Under the pieces are notes generated by a model. The model worked only from the letters and a program-made list of their open reading frames with translations. It was not told the DNA's origin and did no database searches. Shown one piece after another: positions 40,785-49,553 of a stretch of DNA of 64,000 nt. The translations under genes were made by a program, and so were the position numbers. The DNA comes from Skermania sp. ID1734 (GTDB taxonomy: Bacteria > Actinomycetota > Actinomycetes > Mycobacteriales > Mycobacteriaceae), in contig NZ_VLIY01000008.1 of the NCBI RefSeq assembly GCF_007489285.1, positions 124,001-188,000 on the forward strand. Direction: 5' to 3'. Each line of letters begins with the position of its first letter. Position 1 is the first letter of the stretch.

Positions 40785-42032
40785 TTACTGCTTGCGTTCG
40801 ACGGTGATGGTGAACCGCGCCTTGCGCAACCGCTCGGCCAGCGTCTCGCCGAACACGGTGCCCGGAGTCAGTACGCCGGCGAGTTCACTGATCTTGTCGC
40901 CGTCCAACGCCAACGCCAGCCCGCACTCGCCCAGCATCACTGCGGTCGCTTTGTAGCCGGGGTCGCCTTGGGCGGCAAACGTGGTCAGGTACTTGGCACC
41001 CGATGACGTCTTGGTGAAAGTCTGCATCCTGAACCAGCCGTTGTCGCGGGCGTCCTCGCTGGGTCCCGTGCCGGGCTTGGGCAGCACACGGTCGAGCAGT
41101 TGCTTGCCCGGTCCGCGGGCGACCAGCGCGCCGAGAGTGAAGGCGGTGATGATTCCGCCCGTCACGCCGGCGGCAATCACCGGTGAGAGCAGCGAATTGC
41201 CCACGCTCATCACCTCGCGGTAGCGAAAGTTCTTGCCGTACGCCCAGCCCAGCAGCGCGTTGCTGCGCCGCACCACCCGAGTGTTGTAGGACGCCATCAC
41301 AAAGCTGGTGACCCAGCCACGCAGGCTCGGGTCGATGGAGTCGGCGCGCTGCAGCGCGAAATCCGACTGCCGGCCCAAGTCGGGCTCTTGACTGCGGTCG
41401 GGGCTGAGCGAGTAGGGGCTGCCCGCCACCTTGCGCAGCGATGGATCTTCGGCCAGCGCCTCCATCTGCGCCCGCGCAGAGTCGATGGTTCCGCCGCTCA
41501 CTCCGCCACGCAACGAGGCGACGAGCGTCGTCTCCTCCAACTCGCCCGTATTGTCCTGCAGCGACTTCAGATACGTCAGGTATACGCTGAGATCCGAAGG
41601 CACCGAGTCGAACCCGCACGAGTTGACGATCTTCGCGCCGGTTTGAACAGCCACCGAATGGAACTGGTCGATGCAGTCGCGCACGAACAGTGTCTCGCCG
41701 GTCAGATCTGCATAGTGGGTGCCGTTCTCTGCGCAGGCGCGGACCATCGCCAGTCCGTACCGGGCGTATGGTCCGACGGTGGTTACCACGACCCGGGTGC
41801 GCTTGGCCATCGCATCAAGCGCCGCTTGATCATTCGAGTCGGCGACAATGACGTCCCAGTTCGCCGCCGGGCCGGGCAAGTCTTCGCGGACAGCTTTGAG
41901 CTTGTCCAAAGACCTTCCGGCCAAGGCGATTCGGGCCGTCGGCGCGTTCTTCGCGAGGTACTGGGCGGTGAGCTTGCCGACGAATCCGGTGGCTCCGTAG
42001 AGCACCAGGTCGAACTCGCGCTTGTCAGCCAT
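40785..42032 (-). CDS. saccharopine-dehydrogenase-like enoyl reductase
   Basis: 415 residues. N-terminal NAD(P)-binding domain FDLVLYGATGFVGKLTAQYLAKNAP and the RVVVTTVGPYARYG loop are typical of the trans-acting enoyl reductase / saccharopine-dehydrogenase-like family (Mycobacterium Rv2449c/Rv2953 relatives). The middle part has IVNSCGFDSVPSDLSVYLTYL. In mycobacteria one member works with polyketide synthases on cell-wall lipids; no polyketide synthase is near, so the substrate is open. The stop is 12 bases from the convergent monooxygenase. Same strand as the ABC1 kinase and TetR genes. Confidence 0.85.
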   Translation of the reverse strand: MADKREFDLVLYGATGFVGKLTAQYLAKNAPTARIALAGRSLDKLKAVREDLPGPAANWDVIVADSNDQAALDAMAKRTRVVVTTVGPYARYGLAMVRACAENGTHYADLTGETLFVRDCIDQFHSVAVQTGAKIVNSCGFDSVPSDLSVYLTYLKSLQDNTGELEETTLVASLRGGVSGGTIDSARAQMEALAEDPSLRKVAGSPYSLSPDRSQEPDLGRQSDFALQRADSIDPSLRGWVTSFVMASYNTRVVRRSNALLGWAYGKNFRYREVMSVGNSLLSPVIAAGVTGGIITAFTLGALVARGPGKQLLDRVLPKPGTGPSEDARDNGWFRMQTFTKTSSGAKYLTTFAAQGDPGYKATAVMLGECGLALALDGDKISELAGVLTPGTVFGETLAERLRKARFTITVERKQ

Positions 42033-42067
42033 GTTGCCTCCAGTCGGTTGTCGTCGCGCGCCGGGAT

Positions 42068-43477
42068 TCAGCGTTTGCGGACGATGTGATGGTCACGTTG
42101 CCACTGCTCGTTCAGTCTGCCCAATTCGGTCGCCGGTGGCTCGTCGAAGATCCACTCGCGAGCGATGCGGTGCCAGTTGCCGGTTGCTTCGATCTGCCCG
42201 AGCACACCGAACGTCAAGAACTCGGCCCGGCGGGAAAACAGATGTTCCGGCGGCAGGTTTTGGTGTTTCATGCCGCGGAACTCCGACGCCCGCGGATCGA
42301 TGGCCAACAGGAAGGCGCCGGTTGCCAATTCGGGCGTGATGCGTAACTCCTCGTCCACCAGGCTCCATTGCGATGCCGCGTAGACGTAGTCGAGGCACTC
42401 CTCGGTGGTGACCGCGACATCCGGATTGATCACGCCGCGGCCGAGCATCAGCTGATAGAGGTCCTCGCCGCGCTCCTCGGCGGCGGCGCGCAGACAGTCG
42501 ATTTCGAAGCGCACATGGTCGGCGTGCATCCGGTTGAACAGCCCGAAGTCGATGAAGCAGACCCGACCGTCCGCGCCTAACAAGATGTTTCCTGGATGCG
42601 GGTCGCCACAGAACTCGTGGTAGTCGAACAGCGACGCGACGTAGAAGCGGAAGATGATCTCGCCGATGCGATTACGTTCGGCGTCGGGCAGCGTGCGAAT
42701 GGTGTCGAATCCGGCGCCCTCGAAGTATTCGGTGACCAGGACGCGGCGACTGCACAGTTCGGGAATGCTGTCCGGGATCACGATGAACGGGTGGTCGCGG
42801 AACAGTTCGGCGACCTGGCGCTGGTTCTCCGCCTCGGCGTGATAGTCGAGTTCGCTTTCCAAGTTGCTGCGCAGTTCGTCGAGCAGGGCCGGAGTGATGG
42901 CTGGCAGGAACGATTGCAGCAGCTTCTGAAACATCGCGATGTTGCGCAGGTCCGCGCGCACCGCCGCGTCGATGCCCGGATACTGCACCTTGACCGCGAC
43001 CTGGCGGCCGTCGGTGAGCCGGGCTCGGTACACCTGACCGATCGACGCCGAGCCGATCGCTTTCTCGTCGAACTCGGCGAAAAGCTTGTCCAGCGGCGCG
43101 CCGAGATCCTCCTCGATCACCGCGCGCATGCCGGCAAAGGACACCGACGGGGCGCTGTCGCGCAGTTGGGCCAACCGGTAGCGGAACACGTCGCGGTGCT
43201 CGGGCGGCACCAACTCCAGATCCAGCACCGACAGCATTTGGCCCAGCTTCATCGCCACGCCCTTCATGCCGCCGAGCACCCGCACCAGCGACTCGGCGTT
43301 GCGCACCGCTGACTCCTGCGACAGCTTCTCGCGCGCCTCCTCCGAACGCAGCCGCATAGCCATCCGGGCGCGCTGGCTGCGCAGCATCTGTCCGGCGACC
43401 GCGACGCCCAGTTTTGAACCGCGGCTCAGCCGTGACGTCGGGACGCCTTTGCTCGCGCTGCCGGTGCTTTCGGTCAT
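42068..43477 (-). CDS. ABC1/UbiB-family atypical kinase
   Basis: 469 residues. UbiB/ADCK-type kinase-like fold: KGVAMKLGQMLSVLDLELVPPE (the KxGQ motif), AIGSASIGQVYRARL (alanine-rich P-loop), QVAVKVQYPG, and ILLGADGRVCFIDFGLF with the catalytic DPHPGN. These proteins bind ATP and influence isoprenoid-lipid metabolism, and in actinobacteria are often near mycolate and quinone genes. It lies 35 bases upstream of the enoyl reductase on the same strand. Substrate and partner are unknown. Confidence 0.9.
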   Translation of the reverse strand: MTESTGSASKGVPTSRLSRGSKLGVAVAGQMLRSQRARMAMRLRSEEAREKLSQESAVRNAESLVRVLGGMKGVAMKLGQMLSVLDLELVPPEHRDVFRYRLAQLRDSAPSVSFAGMRAVIEEDLGAPLDKLFAEFDEKAIGSASIGQVYRARLTDGRQVAVKVQYPGIDAAVRADLRNIAMFQKLLQSFLPAITPALLDELRSNLESELDYHAEAENQRQVAELFRDHPFIVIPDSIPELCSRRVLVTEYFEGAGFDTIRTLPDAERNRIGEIIFRFYVASLFDYHEFCGDPHPGNILLGADGRVCFIDFGLFNRMHADHVRFEIDCLRAAAEERGEDLYQLMLGRGVINPDVAVTTEECLDYVYAASQWSLVDEELRITPELATGAFLLAIDPRASEFRGMKHQNLPPEHLFSRRAEFLTFGVLGQIEATGNWHRIAREWIFDEPPATELGRLNEQWQRDHHIVRKR

Positions 43478-43494
43478 CGGTGAGTCACCACTCG

Positions 43495-44226
43495 CTAATC
43501 ACCTGCGACCGCCGGATACGAATCATCTGCGACCACCGGAAACGCGTGCGGTTGCTCGTTGAAGCGCTCGGCGGATCCGCCCACCCGGCCGATGCCTTCG
43601 ATCGCGCTCCACACCATCATCGTCAGGTAATTGATCAGGTCTTCCGAGGACATCGACCGGTTGGATATCCACCAGTGGGTGGCCAGTTGGACCGCCCCGA
43701 CGATCGAGTACGCCCATGGCTCCGCACCTTCGGAGGCCAAACCGAACTCGGAAGCCCGCGACCGCAGCACCACGGCCACCAACTCGGCGAACATCCGCTC
43801 CGAATCAGCGACGACCGCATTGTTGCTGCCGGCGTGGTTCATGACGTAGATGTAGACGTTCGGGTCGGTGCCGACGACCTCGACGTAGGCCGCGATGGTC
43901 GACCGGGTCAGCTCGTACTCGGTGCGCTGCTCGGCGATCGCGTTGTAGATCCGGGGGGCGATCACCGTATCGACATAGCGCGACATGATGGCCATGGTCA
44001 GATCGCCCTTGTCGGTGAAGTACCGGTAGAGCACTGTCTTGGAGACGCCGATCTCGCTGGCGATCTCGTCCATGCCGGCGTTACTGCCACGAGCGCGAAT
44101 CGCCGCGATCGCGCCGTCGACGAGTTCCTCGCGCCGGGCGATCTTGTGTTCGCGCCAGCGCTTCTTGCGACCGTCTTGCTTGTCCTGGCTGCTCGCCCGA
44201 CCGCTCATCACGCCGCGTTCACTCAT
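43495..44226 (-). CDS. TetR-family regulator (Rv0472c-like)
   Basis: 243 residues. N-terminal helix-turn-helix: ARREELVDGAIAAIRARGSNAGMDEIASEIGVSKTVLYRYFTDKGDLTMAIM is the TetR pattern (about 28-80), followed by a ligand-binding helical domain with several Trp and Tyr. The N-terminus is basic (QDKQDGRKKRWREHK). Position next to the divergent DUF445 gene and the hbhA cluster matches M. tuberculosis Rv0472c. It may regulate the DUF445 gene and itself; no operator was identified in the 105-base gap. Confidence 0.9.
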   Translation of the reverse strand: MSERGVMSGRASSQDKQDGRKKRWREHKIARREELVDGAIAAIRARGSNAGMDEIASEIGVSKTVLYRYFTDKGDLTMAIMSRYVDTVIAPRIYNAIAEQRTEYELTRSTIAAYVEVVGTDPNVYIYVMNHAGSNNAVVADSERMFAELVAVVLRSRASEFGLASEGAEPWAYSIVGAVQLATHWWISNRSMSSEDLINYLTMMVWSAIEGIGRVGGSAERFNEQPHAFPVVADDSYPAVAGD

Positions 44227-44331
44227 GGCTGCATCGCTTATGTGCTCGTTTCAGCTCGTCCCGATTCGTCCAAAGCTTATGCCGAAGTCTTCGCGGTCGG
44301 GGCGAACGTGACGTTGGGCAGAATGTCTTGA

Positions 44332-45645
44332 GTGGACTCGATAGCGGTCGAACCGCGCCCCGCGCCGCCGCAGCCGATTGCCCTCTCGGCAGCAGACGAC
44401 GCCAACAAGCGCCGCGACCTTTTCCGAATGAAGTCACTTGCTACTGGCTTTCTGGTGGTGGCGACGCTCGTCTACCTCTTCTGTCGCTGGGAGGAAAGCC
44501 GCGGCGCAGGCGGGGACTGGGTTGGCTATGTGCGCGCCGCGTCCGAAGCCGGCATGGTCGGCGCGCTGGCCGATTGGTTCGCGGTGACCGCACTGTTCCG
44601 GCACCCGTTGAATCTGCCGATCCCGCACACCGCGATCATCAAGCGGAAGAAGGACCAGCTCGGAGAGAGCCTGGGCAATTTCGTGGGCACCAACTTCCTG
44701 GCCCCGGACGTCGTTTCCGAGAAGGTGTCCTCCGCACAGGTCCCGCTGCGCCTGGGCACCTGGATGGCCCAGCCGCGCAACGCGGAGCGGGTGGCGGCGG
44801 AGTCGACCACGATCCTGCGCGCCATCGTCGGGGTGCTGCGGGACGAAGACGTGCAGCAGGTCATCGACCACACGATCGTCAAACGCCTCGCGGAGCCCCT
44901 GTGGGGGCCGCCGATCGGGCGGGTGCTGGCCGAGCTCATCGCCGAAAACCGGCAGCTACCGCTGCTCGACATGCTCGCCGAGCGCGCGCATCAATGGGCG
45001 CTGGGCAGTCAGGAGACCATCGACCGCATCGTCATGCATGACGCCCCGCAATGGGCGCCGAAGTTCGCCAACATCTTGGTCTCGGAAAAGATCTACCGCG
45101 AGATCGTCGAGTTCACCTGGAAAGTTCGGTCCAACCCCGAACACGAGGTCCGGCTCGCGGCCAACAAGTTCCTCGTCGATTTCGCCACCGACCTGCAGCA
45201 CGACCCCGCGACCATCGCCAAGGCCGAACGCATCAAGGCGGAGGTGATGGGACGCGAGGAGATCACTGGGCTCGCCGAAACCACATGGAGGGTGGCCAAG
45301 CGGTTGATCTTGGAATCGGTCGACGATCCGGACAGCACACTTCGCACAAAGATTGCCGACAATGTGCGCGAGCTCGGCGAACGGCTTCGGGACGACACCG
45401 AGTTGCGAACAAAAGTCGACAACTGGCTACTGCGTGGCACACGTTACGTTGCGGCCAACTATGCGAGCGAGATCACAACGCTCATCACGGACACGGTGGC
45501 TCGGTGGGACGCCGAGGAAGCGAGCAAGAAGATCGAGCTGCAAGTGGGCCGTGACCTGCAATTTATCCGGATCAACGGCACTGTCGTCGGATCGCTGGCA
45601 GGGCTGGTGATCTATACCATTTCGCACCTCATGTTCGGTGGGTAA
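44332..45645 (+). CDS. DUF445 membrane protein (Rv0473-like)
   Basis: 437 residues of the DUF445/YjiN family. After a Pro-rich N-terminus come a first TM helix (FRMKSLATGFLVVATLVYLFCRW), the family signature WVGYVRAASEAGMVGALADWFAVTALFRHPLNLPIPHTAIIKRKKDQLGESLGNFVGTNFL, a long amphipathic helical region, and a C-terminal TM segment (IRINGTVVGSLAGLVIYTISHLMFG). The function is unknown; the family resembles lipid-handling membrane proteins. GTG at 44332 is used. It is divergent from the TetR gene, as in M. tuberculosis. Confidence 0.88.
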   Translation: MDSIAVEPRPAPPQPIALSAADDANKRRDLFRMKSLATGFLVVATLVYLFCRWEESRGAGGDWVGYVRAASEAGMVGALADWFAVTALFRHPLNLPIPHTAIIKRKKDQLGESLGNFVGTNFLAPDVVSEKVSSAQVPLRLGTWMAQPRNAERVAAESTTILRAIVGVLRDEDVQQVIDHTIVKRLAEPLWGPPIGRVLAELIAENRQLPLLDMLAERAHQWALGSQETIDRIVMHDAPQWAPKFANILVSEKIYREIVEFTWKVRSNPEHEVRLAANKFLVDFATDLQHDPATIAKAERIKAEVMGREEITGLAETTWRVAKRLILESVDDPDSTLRTKIADNVRELGERLRDDTELRTKVDNWLLRGTRYVAANYASEITTLITDTVARWDAEEASKKIELQVGRDLQFIRINGTVVGSLAGLVIYTISHLMFGG

Positions 45646-45713
45646 TCGGGATGAAAAAGTGGCGAAAGGTCACCTGACATGAGAGTGTGTGACCCGCATT
45701 GCAGGGGCGGTGC

Positions 45714-45729
45714 TTGCAATAGCTAGCAA
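45714..45729. promoter_or_regulatory. TTGC-N8-GCAA inverted repeat before the XRE gene
   Basis: TTGC (45714-45717), eight bases, GCAA (45726-45729), 49 bases before the regulator ATG. It may be an operator; this is a weak inference. Confidence 0.35.
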
Positions 45730-45778
45730 CCCCTCGGTAAATTGGGCCGCGGAAACACCCGCTAGGAGTGAGATATAG

Positions 45779-46297
45779 ATGCAAGACCAGCCGCAGGGCT
45801 CGTCGGGGGCTGTCCAGGCGGCAAATGACTTTGCCAACCAGGGTGGACTCGGCGCGCGGAAGGTGAAAGACGCTGCGCAGGACATTGGAAGCTTCATCCG
45901 CGCACAGCGTGAAGCAGCCCAGGTCTCGCTTCGGCAGCTCGCGCAAATGGCGGGTGTGAGTAATCCGTACCTCAGCCAGATCGAGCGCGGATTGCGCAAC
46001 CCTTCCGCCGAGGTACTCAGCCAGATCGCCAAAGGGCTGCGGGTCTCGTCGGAAGCGCTGTATGTACGAGCGGGCTATCTCGAACAACGTCCGTACAGCC
46101 CGGTCCGGGATGCACTACTGGCCGACGTCGCGATAACAGAGCGGCAGAAGCAGGTGCTCCTCGAGATCTACGAGTCGTTCTGTCGGGAGAACGACTTCTC
46201 TCCCGAGGAGTCGCCGGCCGAACAACTCGCGACCTCCGTAGAGGCGGAACCTGCCTCGACACCAACGCCCCTAGAACAGGAGAGCCAAGATGAGTGA
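45779..46297 (+). CDS. XRE-type regulator (Rv0474-like)
   Basis: 172 residues with a central helix-turn-helix (about 38-95): DIGSFIRAQREAAQVSLRQLAQMAGVSNPYLSQIERGLRNPSAEVLSQIAKGLRVS, the Cro/CI-type motif, and a Glu-rich C-terminal tail. AGGAG lies about ten bases before the ATG. It overlaps hbhA by eight bases. M. tuberculosis Rv0474 has been reported as a regulator that acts on rpoC; whether that holds here is unknown. Coupled expression with hbhA is conserved in mycobacteria and seen here. Confidence 0.9.
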   Translation: MQDQPQGSSGAVQAANDFANQGGLGARKVKDAAQDIGSFIRAQREAAQVSLRQLAQMAGVSNPYLSQIERGLRNPSAEVLSQIAKGLRVSSEALYVRAGYLEQRPYSPVRDALLADVAITERQKQVLLEIYESFCRENDFSPEESPAEQLATSVEAEPASTPTPLEQESQDE

Positions 46298-46991
46298 GTC
46301 CAAGGACAAGGCACTGGAAAACGTGAAGAAGCCGTTGTACGCGACCGTCGGCGCCGGAGATGCCGCTGTTGCCGCCGTGGCCGACGTGGTCGCCAAGGTG
46401 CGCGAGCGCGCCGAGAGCACCAGCACCGACGTCTCGGAGCGGGTCGAGGGTGCGCGCGAGCGCATCGCCGCGCTGCCGGCCGACGTGCAGGAGCAGATCG
46501 AGGCGCTGCGTGAGCGGCTGGCCGCGCTGCCCTCGGAGCTGCCGGAGGAGCTTGCCGAGCTGCGCGAGAAGTTCACGGTCGAGGAGCTGCGTCGGGTTGC
46601 CGAGGAGTACCTCAAGGTTGCTCTCGATCTGTACACCGACCTTGCCGAGCGCGGCGAGGAGACCGTTGGCCGGCTGCGTCAGCGTCCCGAGGTCGAGGGC
46701 CGGATCGAGCGTGCCGAGGACCTCTACAACGAGGCGGTCACCCGCACCGAGGACGCCCTCGGCAAGGTTTCCGAGCGCACTCGCGCCGTCGGCGAGCAGG
46801 CCGCCAAGATTGCCGGTCGGGTGACCGGTCGGGGCGAGGACGCTGCCGACGACGCCGCGGACCAGGGTGACGAAGCCCCCGCCGCAGTGAAGAAGGCCGC
46901 CAAGGCTCCGGCCAAGAAGGCCCCCGCCAAGAAGGCGCCCGCTAAGAAGGCTCCGGCCAAGAAGGCTCCCGCCAAGAAGGCCGGGAAGTAA
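46290..46991 (+). CDS. hbhA: heparin-binding hemagglutinin
   Basis: 233 residues. A coiled-coil-forming alpha-helical body (VADVVAKVRERAESTSTDVSERVEGAR, LPADVQEQIEALRERLAALPSELPEELAELREKFTVEEL) is followed by a lysine/alanine/proline-rich C-terminus with repeated KKAPA steps (about residues 200-233). In mycobacteria this tail binds heparan sulfate and is methylated on lysine; here the tail has the same composition. HbhA is surface-associated and contributes to adhesion and lipid handling. AGGAGA lies seven bases before the ATG. A hairpin terminator follows at 47018. Whether adhesion is relevant in this organism is unknown. Confidence 0.93.
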   Translation: MSESKDKALENVKKPLYATVGAGDAAVAAVADVVAKVRERAESTSTDVSERVEGARERIAALPADVQEQIEALRERLAALPSELPEELAELREKFTVEELRRVAEEYLKVALDLYTDLAERGEETVGRLRQRPEVEGRIERAEDLYNEAVTRTEDALGKVSERTRAVGEQAAKIAGRVTGRGEDAADDAADQGDEAPAAVKKAAKAPAKKAPAKKAPAKKAPAKKAPAKKAGK

Positions 46992-47017
46992 GCCACTGGC
47001 TTAGCTGACTGCTAGCG

Positions 47018-47050
47018 AACCGCCTCCACCGACTGTGCGTGGGGGCGGTT
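47018..47050 (+). terminator. hairpin terminator after hbhA
   Basis: AACCGCCTCCAC (47018-47029), nine-base loop, GTGGGGGCGGTT (47039-47050), a 12-bp stem with one wobble pair, followed by CTCTCTATC. Confidence 0.7.
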
Positions 47051-47055
47051 CTCTC

Positions 47056-47061
47056 TATCAT
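47056..47061 (+). promoter_or_regulatory. -10 TATCAT of a leaderless DUF2516 gene
   Basis: TATCAT (47056-47061), then six bases to GTG 47068. The GGAGG that follows is too close to act as a ribosome binding site, so a leaderless start is favoured. Confidence 0.6.
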
Positions 47062-47067
47062 GGAGGC

Positions 47068-47364
47068 GTGTTCTTTACGGTAAGTAGCCTCACTGGTTGG
47101 ATACTGCTCATCTTGCAGCTCATCGCCATCGCTGCTGCCGTGTTCGCAATCTTTCATGCGGTGCGTCAACGCGCCGACGCCTTCACCGCCGTGGACAAGC
47201 TCAGCAAACCCATTTGGCTGGGCATTCTCATCGTGGCTCTGCTCGTGTTGGTTGCCATGGGCGCCATCGGATTCATCGGGATCATCGCTGTGGTGGCGGT
47301 CTGCGTCTATCTGGTCGACGTCCGGCCGCGGGTGGACGACGTGCAGCGTGGACCGCGTTGGTGA
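47068..47364 (+). CDS. DUF2516 small membrane protein (Rv0476-like)
   Basis: About 98 residues with two membrane helices: LTGWILLILQLIAIAAAVFAIFHAV and WLGILIVALLVLVAMGAIGFIGIIAVVAVCVYLV. The motif RADAFTAVDKLSKPIWLGIL between them is the DUF2516 signature, and the C-terminus VDVRPRVDDVQRGPRW is conserved. Function unknown. It occupies the same place after hbhA as Rv0476. The start is set at GTG 47068, behind a TANNNT -10 and without a usable ribosome binding site. Confidence 0.85.
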   Translation: MFFTVSSLTGWILLILQLIAIAAAVFAIFHAVRQRADAFTAVDKLSKPIWLGILIVALLVLVAMGAIGFIGIIAVVAVCVYLVDVRPRVDDVQRGPRW

Positions 47365-47423
47365 GCATGCACCTGCAATAACCCGGTCAATAGCGCCGAA
47401 GCGCGTCCGTTGCATCTTCAATC

Positions 47424-47454
47424 TTGACAATGTGCATTGGCACAATGTTAGCCT
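47424..47454 (+). promoter_or_regulatory. MerR-type promoter with 19-bp spacer and central dyad
   Basis: TTGACA (47424-47429), a 19-base spacer, TAGCCT (47449-47454). The spacer contains the perfect dyad TGTGC-ATTG-GCACA (47431-47444). Long spacers with a central dyad are the classic target of MerR activators, and the next gene encodes a MerR protein. Direct repeats ACAATGT flank the dyad. Confidence 0.75.
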
Positions 47455-47518
47455 GGTGTTAAGTCCCACAGTGGGCTTCCGCGAGCACCAACGACGATGC
47501 GAGGAGGCGATTGCCGAC

Positions 47519-48430
47519 GTGGTCAATCCCTCGATGAACTTCCTCGCCTCCGAATCGGCCCGGGTGCTGCGTGGGCTGGCGGGACTGCTCGAACCGGCTC
47601 GCCAGCCCACGGCCCCCGCCCAACACCAGGTCCGCGAGTTTCGCATCGACGATCTTGCCCGCGAAGCCGGGATGAGCGTGCGCAATGTGCGCGTCTACCA
47701 GGACCGCGGCTTGTTGCCGCCGCCGCGGCGCGAAGGCCGCACCGGCTGGTACAACGAATCGCATCTGGCTCGACTGGACCTGATCGGTCGCATGCTCGAC
47801 CGCGGCTACACCTTCGCAACGATCAGCGAACTACTCACTGCGGCCCAGTACGGCATGCGCGTGGAGGAGGTCCTCGACACCGATCGTCTCGATACATCCC
47901 GGCCCAGCTACACCCAGGACGCGACTCTCACGCTCGAGGAATTGCGCGAGGTTTTCGGCTCGGAACAGTTCGAGCAGAACGTGCAACGCGCGCTGAAGGC
48001 CGGCCTGGTTCGCGAGGAAAGCGGCAACCGGTACCGCATCGCCAACGAACGCCTCCTCGAGGCCGCCCGGCTGCTCTTCGACGCCGGCGTGCCGATGGCC
48101 GAGATCATCGACCAGGCCGGGGCGGTCCGCCGCGACCTCGTCGATATCGCGAACCGGTTCGTCAAGCTCGTGACCGACCGTTACCTGCCCGCCGACGGCC
48201 GACCGGTAGCCCTCGATGAGTTCGCGGTCAACGAAATAGCGGAACTGGTGACCAAGGCCCGCGCGACTGTGCATGACGTGGTGAACTCCCTGCTCCTCGA
48301 TGCCATGGAAGAGGCGATCGCGCAGGGCCTCGAGGATGCCGCGAGCCGGATGTTTGCTGGCGACGACGACCAAGTGTTTGCTTCCGGCAAACGGGGTAAT
48401 TCAAACAACACTGAAGAGATTTCGTGCTAA
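47519..48430 (+). CDS. MerR-family regulator
   Basis: About 303 residues. A winged-helix MerR DNA-binding domain at about 45-115 (FRIDDLAREAGMSVRNVRVYQDRGLLPPPRREGRTGWYNESHLARLDLIGRMLDRGYTFATISELL) is followed by a long helical C-terminal part with a second small winged motif (LTLEELREVFG... NRYRIANERLLEAARLLFDAGV). The C-terminal part looks like an effector/dimer domain without the usual MerR cysteines, so a metal role is not suggested. Start: GTG 47519 with GAGGAGG eleven bases upstream, or ATG 47534. It probably autoregulates through the 19-bp spacer promoter. Confidence 0.87.
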   Translation: MVNPSMNFLASESARVLRGLAGLLEPARQPTAPAQHQVREFRIDDLAREAGMSVRNVRVYQDRGLLPPPRREGRTGWYNESHLARLDLIGRMLDRGYTFATISELLTAAQYGMRVEEVLDTDRLDTSRPSYTQDATLTLEELREVFGSEQFEQNVQRALKAGLVREESGNRYRIANERLLEAARLLFDAGVPMAEIIDQAGAVRRDLVDIANRFVKLVTDRYLPADGRPVALDEFAVNEIAELVTKARATVHDVVNSLLLDAMEEAIAQGLEDAASRMFAGDDDQVFASGKRGNSNNTEEISC

Positions 48431-48488
48431 CGCGAGCAAGCGTCGTGCAAGCACGCTACTGTGAGCAGCGACACAAAGGAGTGTTCAA

Positions 48489-49553
48489 TTGAGCCCACAC
48501 AAGAGCCTTGCGCGCACGCTTTCGGGCGCGGGTCTAGGCGCCGGCGCGGTCGGAACTTTCGTTGCCGCGCGGCGGCGCAGCCACCGCTCCGAGCGGAGCA
48601 GCTCCGGTAGCGACCTCTTGCTCGCCACGCCCTCGACCGAGCCTGAAGTCATCCCGGTGACCACCGCCGACGGCGCCCAGCTTCGAGTACACGCATACGG
48701 GCCGGTGGACGGCGATCCGATCGTCTTCAGCCACGGCTGGACCTGCTCGATCGAGTACTGGTACCCGCAGATCAACGCGTTGTCCGAGAAGTACCGCGTC
48801 ATCGCTTATGACCAGCGCGGACACGGCAAAAGCGAAATGGGCGAGCGGGAACCGGGCGCGGACGTGCTCGGCGACGACCTGGCCGCCGTGATTGCGGCCG
48901 CGGTGGCGCCGCGTCGCAAGGCCCTGATCGTGGGCCACAGCATGGGCGGAATGACCATCATGGCGTGGGCAAGCCGGCATCCGAAGCAGGCCGAGCGCAA
49001 GGCGTCGGCAGTATTGCTGGCCAACACGGGTGCCGATCACCTCGTCTCGGAAACGAAGCTGGTACCGCTGCCCGCATTCGCCGCGTTCGCGAAAGACGCC
49101 GTCGCCGGAGTCGTGCTCGGTGCTCCGGTACCGCTGCCGGGCGGCGCGATGACCCGTGGGATCTTCCGCAACCGCGTCATGTCGCCGACGTCGTCGCGAC
49201 GGCAGGTCGAGTTCGCGCAGCGGATCATCTTGGCCTGCAAGGGCCGCGTGCGGGCACAGTGGGGGCTGGCCCTGGCCAAGTTCGATCTGCTCGACGGCCT
49301 GGCGAACCTGAACGTTCCCGTGTCGGTCATCGGTGGCAGCATCGACAAATTGACCCCGCCGCAGCACTCCGAGCGACTCGTCGCGGAGTTGGAGCGCAAC
49401 GGCAACCTCGACCGTTTCCTCATGATCGAGGGCGTCGGACACCTGGCCAACATCGAGGCCATCGACCAGTTCAACGCCGAGGTCATTCGGCTGCGTTCGC
49501 TGGGCAAGCGCGGTCGTCGTTCACGCGCCGGCCTCGCCGTCGTCGCGAGTTAG
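48489..49553 (+). CDS. alpha/beta hydrolase
   Basis: 354 residues. Hydrolase fold with HG-W oxyanion region (VFSHGWTCSIEYWYPQINALSE), YDQRGHGKSEM, nucleophile elbow VGHSMGGMTIMAW, and acid/His in VIGGSIDKLTPPQHSERLV and GVGHLANIEAIDQF. The N-terminal 40 residues are basic and hydrophobic (TLSGAGLGAGAVGTFVAARRRSHRS), possibly a membrane anchor. Substrate unknown. The start is TTG at 48489, a rarer codon, but AAAGGAG seven bases upstream and the conserved N-terminus support it. It converges with purU, with a four-base overlap. Confidence 0.88.
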   Translation: MSPHKSLARTLSGAGLGAGAVGTFVAARRRSHRSERSSSGSDLLLATPSTEPEVIPVTTADGAQLRVHAYGPVDGDPIVFSHGWTCSIEYWYPQINALSEKYRVIAYDQRGHGKSEMGEREPGADVLGDDLAAVIAAAVAPRRKALIVGHSMGGMTIMAWASRHPKQAERKASAVLLANTGADHLVSETKLVPLPAFAAFAKDAVAGVVLGAPVPLPGGAMTRGIFRNRVMSPTSSRRQVEFAQRIILACKGRVRAQWGLALAKFDLLDGLANLNVPVSVIGGSIDKLTPPQHSERLVAELERNGNLDRFLMIEGVGHLANIEAIDQFNAEVIRLRSLGKRGRRSRAGLAVVAS

